A stretch of 64,000 nucleotides of DNA from NCBI RefSeq assembly GCF_932526225.1, contig NC_064041.1, positions 3,424,699 to 3,488,698 on the forward strand. Reading direction: 5' to 3'. A program made the position numbers and the translations under genes. The notes beneath the pieces were generated by a model. It searched no databases. It was not told where the DNA came from and saw nothing but the letters and a program-made list of their open reading frames with translations. Positions 63,401 through 64,000 of this stretch are shown in pieces. This DNA is from Nematostella vectensis (Eukaryota; Cnidaria; Anthozoa; Actiniaria; Edwardsiidae). Position 1 is the stretch's first letter. The number at the start of each line of letters is the position of its first letter.

Positions 63401-64000
63401 TTTTTAAAGAACCCACCTCTTTTTGACTCAAACCACTGTAATGTCTCACTTTCAGAACGTATTTTCTTCAAGACTCGTGCCAACCTTATTTTCTTCCCTT
63501 TACGTTGCTGACATTGTGTTCCACACTTGTATTTCAAGGGCGCTGATCGGAGAAGGAGACCAGATCGTTGCATCTTCTGTCATCCTGGAGCCACTCAACC
63601 TCACCATCTACCTGGCACGCAGCCTCTCCGCCTGGTACCACAAGATTCCAGGAATTGACGTCACTGGGGAACTGTGTGCTGTGAAGGTGATCAACTCACT
63701 TCAACAGACTGTCTAACCAACTACTACTCATTCAATGATTTGTGCTACTTGTAAGGGCTGATTGTGATGTTGTCCCACGCTGACTTCGAGACCTTGTGAT
63801 AACGCCTTTGAAATTTTTATTACTCATAATTAGCAATCTCACAGGTTATATGTAAAATGCTCCATTTCATTCCTTTAACCAACGCCGTTGACTTAATGCT
63901 AATCGTTATTTGTTTTCGTTTTTTTACCAGATGTGTACGGGTGAGCTGGATCTCTCCACTATTCTGGCGGTTATCTTTCAGAATCTCGGCGAAGGGCAGA
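39206..64000 (+). CDS. VPS13: VPS13A/C-type bridge-like lipid transfer protein, N-terminal 1401 residues (43 coding exons)
   Basis: VPS13 proteins are rod-like channels that move phospholipids between organelles at contact sites (family knowledge). [20 protein letters not shown] and [20 protein letters not shown] match the chorein_N domain, residues 1 to about 120. The 43 exons join with consistent phases for 4204 nt and run off the right edge. Further family matches are SWKHIKRHR (near 360), [12 protein letters not shown] (near 515), [13 protein letters not shown] (near 625), [10 protein letters not shown] (near 730), [20 protein letters not shown] (near 1230) and [20 protein letters not shown] (near 1275). 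An acidic tract at 892-904 lies where the VPS13A/C FFAT motif sits. The family usually has 3100-3750 residues, so less than half is here. It resembles VPS13A/C more than VPS13B or D; which paralogue cannot be decided. The start is ATG 39206 (aaaATGG). Confidence 0.95.
39452..39495 (+). CDS. VPS13: VPS13 exon 2
   Basis: Residues 34-48, acceptor cactacag, donor gtaagt, phase 1 to 0. [14 protein letters not shown] aligns with the family GAVALKNLQIKENAL. Confidence 0.93.
39496..42275 (+). other. VPS13 intron 2 (2.8 kb)
   Basis: Mostly AT-rich with no recognised element. The last 170 bp (from 42100) are noticeably richer in GC and hold a 67-70 codon ORF on each strand that overlaps exon 3. I could not identify either. 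Confidence 0.55.
42276..42318 (+). CDS. VPS13: VPS13 exon 3
   Basis: Residues 49-63, acceptor tccccag, donor gtaagg, phase 0 to 1. [15 protein letters not shown] fits the family LDVPFKVKVGHIG. Confidence 0.93.
42420..42614. mobile_element. Fold-back element (195 bp)
   Basis: Inverted ends of about 47 bp (AGTGCATACTAGCGACATAT... and ...GCTAGTGTGCACT), with further internal complementarity around GACATAACGACATGG. Almost the whole element can fold into one hairpin around AAACATGTTTT. In VPS13 intron 3, 26 bp before exon 4. Confidence 0.8.
42641..42736 (+). CDS. VPS13: VPS13 exon 4
   Basis: Residues 63-95, acceptor ttctgcag, donor gtattc, phase 1 both. [20 protein letters not shown], the best conserved chorein_N segment. 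Confidence 0.95.
43335..43445 (+). CDS. VPS13: VPS13 exon 5
   Basis: Residues 95-132, acceptor ttcactag, donor gtaaga, phase 1 both. Charged helix [20 protein letters not shown]. Confidence 0.93.
44212..44288 (+). CDS. VPS13: VPS13 exon 6
   Basis: Residues 132-157, acceptor cctttag, donor gtcagt, phase 1 to 0. [16 protein letters not shown]. Confidence 0.92.
44378..44416 (+). CDS. VPS13: VPS13 exon 7 (39-nt)
   Basis: Residues 158-170, acceptor gttttag, donor gtgagc, phase 0 both. [13 protein letters not shown] is a strand motif strongly conserved in VPS13. Confidence 0.93.
44835..44894 (+). CDS. VPS13: VPS13 exon 8
   Basis: Residues 171-190, acceptor catacag, donor gtaaga, phase 0 both. 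[20 protein letters not shown]. Confidence 0.93.
44967..45026 (+). CDS. VPS13: VPS13 exon 9
   Basis: Residues 191-210, acceptor tctgtag, donor gtattg, phase 0 both. [21 protein letters not shown] 40-bp minisatellite begins at its donor. Confidence 0.92.
45027..45910 (+). repeat. 40-bp minisatellite starting at VPS13 exon 9 donor
   Basis: About 21 units containing GTTGGCATGTTTAAGGTGAT and GTTAGTGTGATCCAATGTAC. Some units have an extra TGGTCCAA block (51 bp). The first, divergent unit begins at GTGCATAAG|gtattg, the exon end and donor. Confidence 0.93.
45933..46013 (+). CDS. VPS13: VPS13 exon 10
   Basis: Residues 211-237, acceptor gttgtag, donor gtaaga, phase 0 both. [20 protein letters not shown]. 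Confidence 0.93.
46254..46320 (+). CDS. VPS13: VPS13 exon 11
   Basis: Residues 238-260, acceptor catacag, donor gtaagc, phase 0 to 1. [20 protein letters not shown]. Confidence 0.9.
46396..46469 (+). CDS. VPS13: VPS13 exon 12
   Basis: Residues 260-284, acceptor cattttag, donor gttagt, phase 1 to 0. [20 protein letters not shown] matches the family segment RPISANAKLVMN. Confidence 0.92.
46968..47128 (+). CDS. VPS13: VPS13 exon 13
   Basis: Residues 285-338, acceptor tttccag, donor gtatgc, phase 0 to 2. [20 protein letters not shown] is a VPS13 signature. Confidence 0.95.
47766..47852 (+). CDS. VPS13: VPS13 exon 14
   Basis: Residues 338-367, acceptor ttcccag, donor gtaagg, phase 2 both. [20 protein letters not shown] followed by WSWKHIKRH, a VPS13 hallmark. 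Confidence 0.95.
48015..48099 (+). CDS. VPS13: VPS13 exon 15
   Basis: Residues 367-395, acceptor cccatag, donor gtaatg, phase 2 to 0. [20 protein letters not shown]. Confidence 0.93.
48196..48258 (+). CDS. VPS13: VPS13 exon 16
   Basis: Residues 396-416, acceptor ttggcag, donor gtaagt, phase 0 both. [20 protein letters not shown]. Confidence 0.93.
48265..48345 (+). repeat. CAA-rich simple repeat
   Basis: Imperfect (CAA)n/(ACA)n beginning just after the VPS13 exon 16 donor. Short ORFs through it are artefacts. Confidence 0.8.
48698..48812 (+). CDS. VPS13: VPS13 exon 17
   Basis: Residues 417-455, acceptor ccttacag, donor gtaatg, phase 0 to 1. Basic loop with [14 protein letters not shown], the position of the Trp-rich GWFSWLW loop in vertebrates. 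Confidence 0.92.
49247..49375 (+). CDS. VPS13: VPS13 exon 18 (Ser/Lys-rich insert)
   Basis: Residues 455-498, acceptor tttcttag, donor gtaagt, phase 1 both. Low-complexity Ser/Lys ([20 protein letters not shown]) with no counterpart I know in vertebrate VPS13A. The symmetric phases mean it can be skipped in frame. Confidence 0.8.
49875..49972 (+). CDS. VPS13: VPS13 exon 19
   Basis: Residues 498-530, acceptor cctatag, donor gtgaga, phase 1 to 0. [20 protein letters not shown] aligns with family LTPEEKALLYEAIGYSE. Confidence 0.94.
50334..50401 (+). CDS. VPS13: VPS13 exon 20
   Basis: Residues 531-553, acceptor cctgtag, donor gtaagc, phase 0 to 2. [20 protein letters not shown]. Confidence 0.92.
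50471..50554 (+). CDS. VPS13: VPS13 exon 21
   Basis: Residues 553-581, acceptor cttcttag, donor gtaaat, phase 2 both. [20 protein letters not shown]. Confidence 0.92.
51183..51277 (+). CDS. VPS13: VPS13 exon 22
   Basis: Residues 581-613, acceptor tgacgcag, donor gtaaga, phase 2 to 1. [21 protein letters not shown] larger overlapping plus-strand ORF here is a frame shadow. Confidence 0.9.
51661..51770 (+). CDS. VPS13: VPS13 exon 23
   Basis: Residues 613-649, acceptor attttcag, donor gtatgt, phase 1 to 0. [20 protein letters not shown], a VPS13 signature. Confidence 0.95.
52436..52494 (+). CDS. VPS13: VPS13 exon 24
   Basis: Residues 650-669, acceptor gttttcag, donor gtaagt, phase 0 to 2. [19 protein letters not shown] matches family TVNSIVEFFRPPKEVHLAQ. 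Confidence 0.94.
52550..52895 (+). repeat. ~58 bp tandem repeat before VPS13 exon 25
   Basis: About 5-6 imperfect units with ACTAGATGGAAAGCGTGACG and TCTGAACCAGACATTCATAT / TCGCGATCGTGAT. The minus strand shows a false 119-codon ORF. Confidence 0.9.
52906..52990 (+). CDS. VPS13: VPS13 exon 25
   Basis: Residues 669-697, acceptor tcgacag, donor gtattg, phase 2 to 0. [20 protein letters not shown]. Confidence 0.92.
53131..53198 (+). CDS. VPS13: VPS13 exon 26
   Basis: Residues 698-720, acceptor tttccag, donor gtatgt, phase 0 to 2. [20 protein letters not shown]. The last exon bases and donor seed a 31-bp minisatellite, so the exact donor among the copies was chosen by phase. Confidence 0.88.
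53186..53369 (+). repeat. 31-bp minisatellite seeded from VPS13 exon 26 donor
   Basis: Units GGGCTGTATGGAGGGG/TATGTACAGGGAGAA copy the exon end GAAAGGCTGTATGCAGGG|gtatgt. About 5 copies. A stray unit occurs at 54738-54780 in the intron after exon 30. Confidence 0.93.
53375..53602 (+). repeat. Dispersed repeat family A, copy 2
   Basis: Same direction as copy 1, directly after the 31-bp donor array in VPS13 intron 26. Confidence 0.9.
53748..53829 (+). CDS. VPS13: VPS13 exon 27
   Basis: Residues 720-747, acceptor gttgaag, donor gtacat, phase 2 to 0. [20 protein letters not shown] is a VPS13 signature. Confidence 0.9.
53938..54025 (+). CDS. VPS13: VPS13 exon 28
   Basis: Residues 748-777, acceptor tccgtag, donor gtaaga, phase 0 to 1. 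[20 protein letters not shown]. Confidence 0.93.
54110..54325 (+). repeat. Imperfect ~60 bp tandem repeat before VPS13 exon 29
   Basis: About four diverged units with ATTCAATGCCT..GGCTTCGCTTA and GATCAACAAAATGCCC. The last one ends about 30 bp before the acceptor. Confidence 0.65.
54346..54463 (+). CDS. VPS13: VPS13 exon 29
   Basis: Residues 777-816, acceptor tatcag, donor gtaaga, phase 1 to 2. [20 protein letters not shown]. Confidence 0.93.
54542..54614 (+). CDS. VPS13: VPS13 exon 30
   Basis: Residues 816-840, acceptor gttgtag, donor gtggga, phase 2 to 0. [20 protein letters not shown]. Confidence 0.92.
55043..55108 (+). CDS. VPS13: VPS13 exon 31
   Basis: Residues 841-862, acceptor cttgtag, donor gtatgt, phase 0 both. 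[20 protein letters not shown], a linker. Confidence 0.85.
55278..55438 (+). CDS. VPS13: VPS13 exon 32 with acidic tract / FFAT position
   Basis: Residues 863-916, acceptor ccctctag, donor gtaagt, phase 0 to 2. It contains nine GAT and two GAC codons (55374-55406) coding an 11-Asp tract, then [11 protein letters not shown]. Vertebrate VPS13A has an acidic tract followed by a VAP-binding FFAT motif (EFFDAPC) here. Confidence 0.9.
55650..55905 (+). repeat. GTT/GAT-rich simple sequence
   Basis: Degenerate TTGTTGTTGATGATG-type repeats filling most of the intron between VPS13 exons 32 and 33. Confidence 0.8.
55927..56005 (+). CDS. VPS13: VPS13 exon 33
   Basis: Residues 916-942, acceptor tcctctag, donor gtgagg, phase 2 to 0. 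[14 protein letters not shown] restarts a beta strand of the channel. Confidence 0.9.
56454..56684 (+). CDS. VPS13: VPS13 exon 34
   Basis: Residues 943-1019, acceptor gctctag, donor gtatgt, phase 0 both. [20 protein letters not shown] and [20 protein letters not shown]. Higher GC than its surroundings. Confidence 0.92.
57270..57730 (+). repeat. 64-71 bp minisatellite in the intron before VPS13 exon 35
   Basis: About 6 copies of CTCAGTGAGGTATGGTAAGA with CACATAATCTTACTTGATCC and ATTCAACAATACAAACAAAA; the shorter units lack ATCC. No match to the neighbouring exon ends. Confidence 0.95.
57833..57978 (+). CDS. VPS13: VPS13 exon 35
   Basis: Residues 1020-1068, acceptor ctttcag, donor gtaagc, phase 0 to 2. 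[20 protein letters not shown]. Two decayed copies of the last 50 or so bases plus donor lie in the next intron. Confidence 0.92.
57979..59000 (+). repeat. G-rich 31-bp minisatellite with two exon 35 end copies
   Basis: Units like TTTAGGGGAGGAGGGGGATC and TAGGGGGAGTG. Two copies of the exon 35 end plus donor (CTACCAT|gtaagcgtg, at 58138 and 58507) are 369 bp apart, so a higher-order unit of 369 bp was duplicated. Many G runs make G-quadruplex formation possible in the RNA-like strand. Confidence 0.92.
59299..59495 (+). CDS. VPS13: VPS13 exon 36
   Basis: Residues 1068-1134, acceptor tctcgcag, donor gtgagc, phase 2 to 1. Basic linker followed by [20 protein letters not shown]. Confidence 0.92.
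59667..59693 (-). other. Degenerate hammerhead-like motif
   Basis: On minus: AATGA, stem GAGGC-AGGA-GCCTC, then GAAACGTC. Conserved core bases before the stem are changed (CCAATGA instead of CTGANGA). Confidence 0.3.
60009..60060 (+). CDS. VPS13: VPS13 exon 37 (52-nt)
   Basis: Residues 1134-1151, acceptor tgttttag, donor gtgagt, phase 1 to 2. [16 protein letters not shown]. The triplet microsatellite follows 20 bp later. Confidence 0.88.
60090..60510. repeat. CAT/CAC triplet-hexanucleotide microsatellite
   Basis: About 420 bp of (ATCACC)n flanked by (ATC)n blocks, 30 bp after the exon 37 donor. It reads as Ser-Pro, Ile-Thr or Asp-Gly polymers in different frames; these ORFs are not genes. 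Confidence 0.98.
60637..60727 (+). CDS. VPS13: VPS13 exon 38
   Basis: Residues 1151-1181, acceptor ttttatag, donor gtgagt, phase 2 to 0. [17 protein letters not shown]. Confidence 0.92.
61017..61145 (+). CDS. VPS13: VPS13 exon 39
   Basis: Residues 1182-1224, acceptor ttttgtag, donor gtgagt, phase 0 both. [20 protein letters not shown], which aligns with vertebrate MDATAGSAYTDMNVVD. The exon end CTACTG|gtgagt is copied through the following 101-bp array. Confidence 0.93.
61140..62250 (+). repeat. 101-bp minisatellite seeded from VPS13 exon 39 donor, 11 copies
   Basis: Each unit holds TTTTTGTATTGTAG|CTACTG|GTGAGTGGTT, copying the exon end and donor, preceded by an acceptor-like pyrimidine tract. 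Variants read CTAATG. The first copy is the real exon-intron junction. Confidence 0.97.
62293..62373 (+). CDS. VPS13: VPS13 exon 40
   Basis: Residues 1225-1251, acceptor tcttatag, donor gtaatg, phase 0 both. [20 protein letters not shown], a VPS13 signature. Confidence 0.94.
62644..62876 (+). CDS. VPS13: VPS13 exon 41
   Basis: Residues 1252-1329, acceptor tcccacag, donor gtataa, phase 0 to 2. [20 protein letters not shown], strongly conserved. Confidence 0.94.
62927..62950 (+). other. Degenerate hammerhead-like motif
   Basis: CCGACGA, stem GGGC-TATT-GCTC, then GAAA. This is one base off the CTGANGA core. It lies in the intron after VPS13 exon 41. Confidence 0.3.
63130..63300 (+). repeat. 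Dispersed repeat family B, copy 4
   Basis: Contains TTTGCTAGGATGACAAAAAG and GCGGCTAACAAAGGCTGTT. In the intron between VPS13 exons 41 and 42. Confidence 0.6.
63539..63686 (+). CDS. VPS13: VPS13 exon 42
   Basis: Residues 1329-1378, acceptor atttcaag, donor gtgatc, phase 2 to 0. [20 protein letters not shown], equivalent to vertebrate LPLNLEVVVERNLCWEWYQE. Confidence 0.92.
63931..64000 (+). CDS. VPS13: VPS13 exon 43, cut by window edge
   Basis: Residues 1379 onward, acceptor ttttaccag, phase 0 in. [20 protein letters not shown]. Its end is outside the window. Confidence 0.88.
   Translation, partial: MCTGELDLSTILAVIFQNLGEGQ

Overview
The window is animal nuclear DNA with three multi-exon genes. 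Short exons, GT-AG introns, intron positions that keep the alignment with vertebrate proteins, AT-rich non-coding DNA and many minisatellites and MITE-like elements suggest an invertebrate, most likely an anthozoan cnidarian (sea anemone type). The taxon is an inference. All gene models were assembled by hand from splice consensus, phase continuity and family similarity; no alignment program was run.

Minus strand, 4896 down to 1: the first five coding exons (802 codons) of an unidentified coiled-coil gene. It has a Ser/Arg-rich head, a long coiled coil and an Arg/Asp/Gly/Tyr-rich tail, and it runs off the left edge. Minus strand, 37247 down to 10144: a complete ninein (NIN) gene with 24 coding exons. 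All phases join and give 2056 residues, with N-terminal EF-hands, a ninein signature (PPKYVKGEKRYGRK), very long coiled coils and a conserved C-terminus. Plus strand, 39206 to the right edge: the first 43 coding exons (about 1401 residues) of a VPS13A/C-type bridge-like lipid-transfer protein, starting with the chorein_N domain. NIN and VPS13 are head to head, with about 1.96 kb between their start codons.

The intergenic segment carries three perfect CArg boxes within 49 bp, a CRE next to an E-box, two more E-boxes, and a 10-codon uORF that ends one base before the VPS13 start codon. Between NIN and the coiled-coil gene lie a 1.4 kb minisatellite with a higher-order period, a Harbinger-like MITE and a second MITE candidate.

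The most unusual signal is that many intronic minisatellites and small duplications start at, and contain, a splice junction. Donor copies (last exon bases plus 5' splice site) are seen at NIN exons 9 and 23 and VPS13 exons 9, 26, 35 and 39. Acceptor copies are seen at NIN exons 12 and 14. In the VPS13 exon-39 intron each 101 bp unit has an acceptor-like TAG, a 6-base CTACTG and a donor GTGAGT, so each unit resembles an in-frame microexon cassette. Several dispersed repeats also carry hammerhead-ribozyme-like cores.

The genes are not a pathway unit. Ninein anchors microtubule minus ends at centrosomes, VPS13 moves lipids at membrane contact sites, and the coiled-coil gene has no assigned function.
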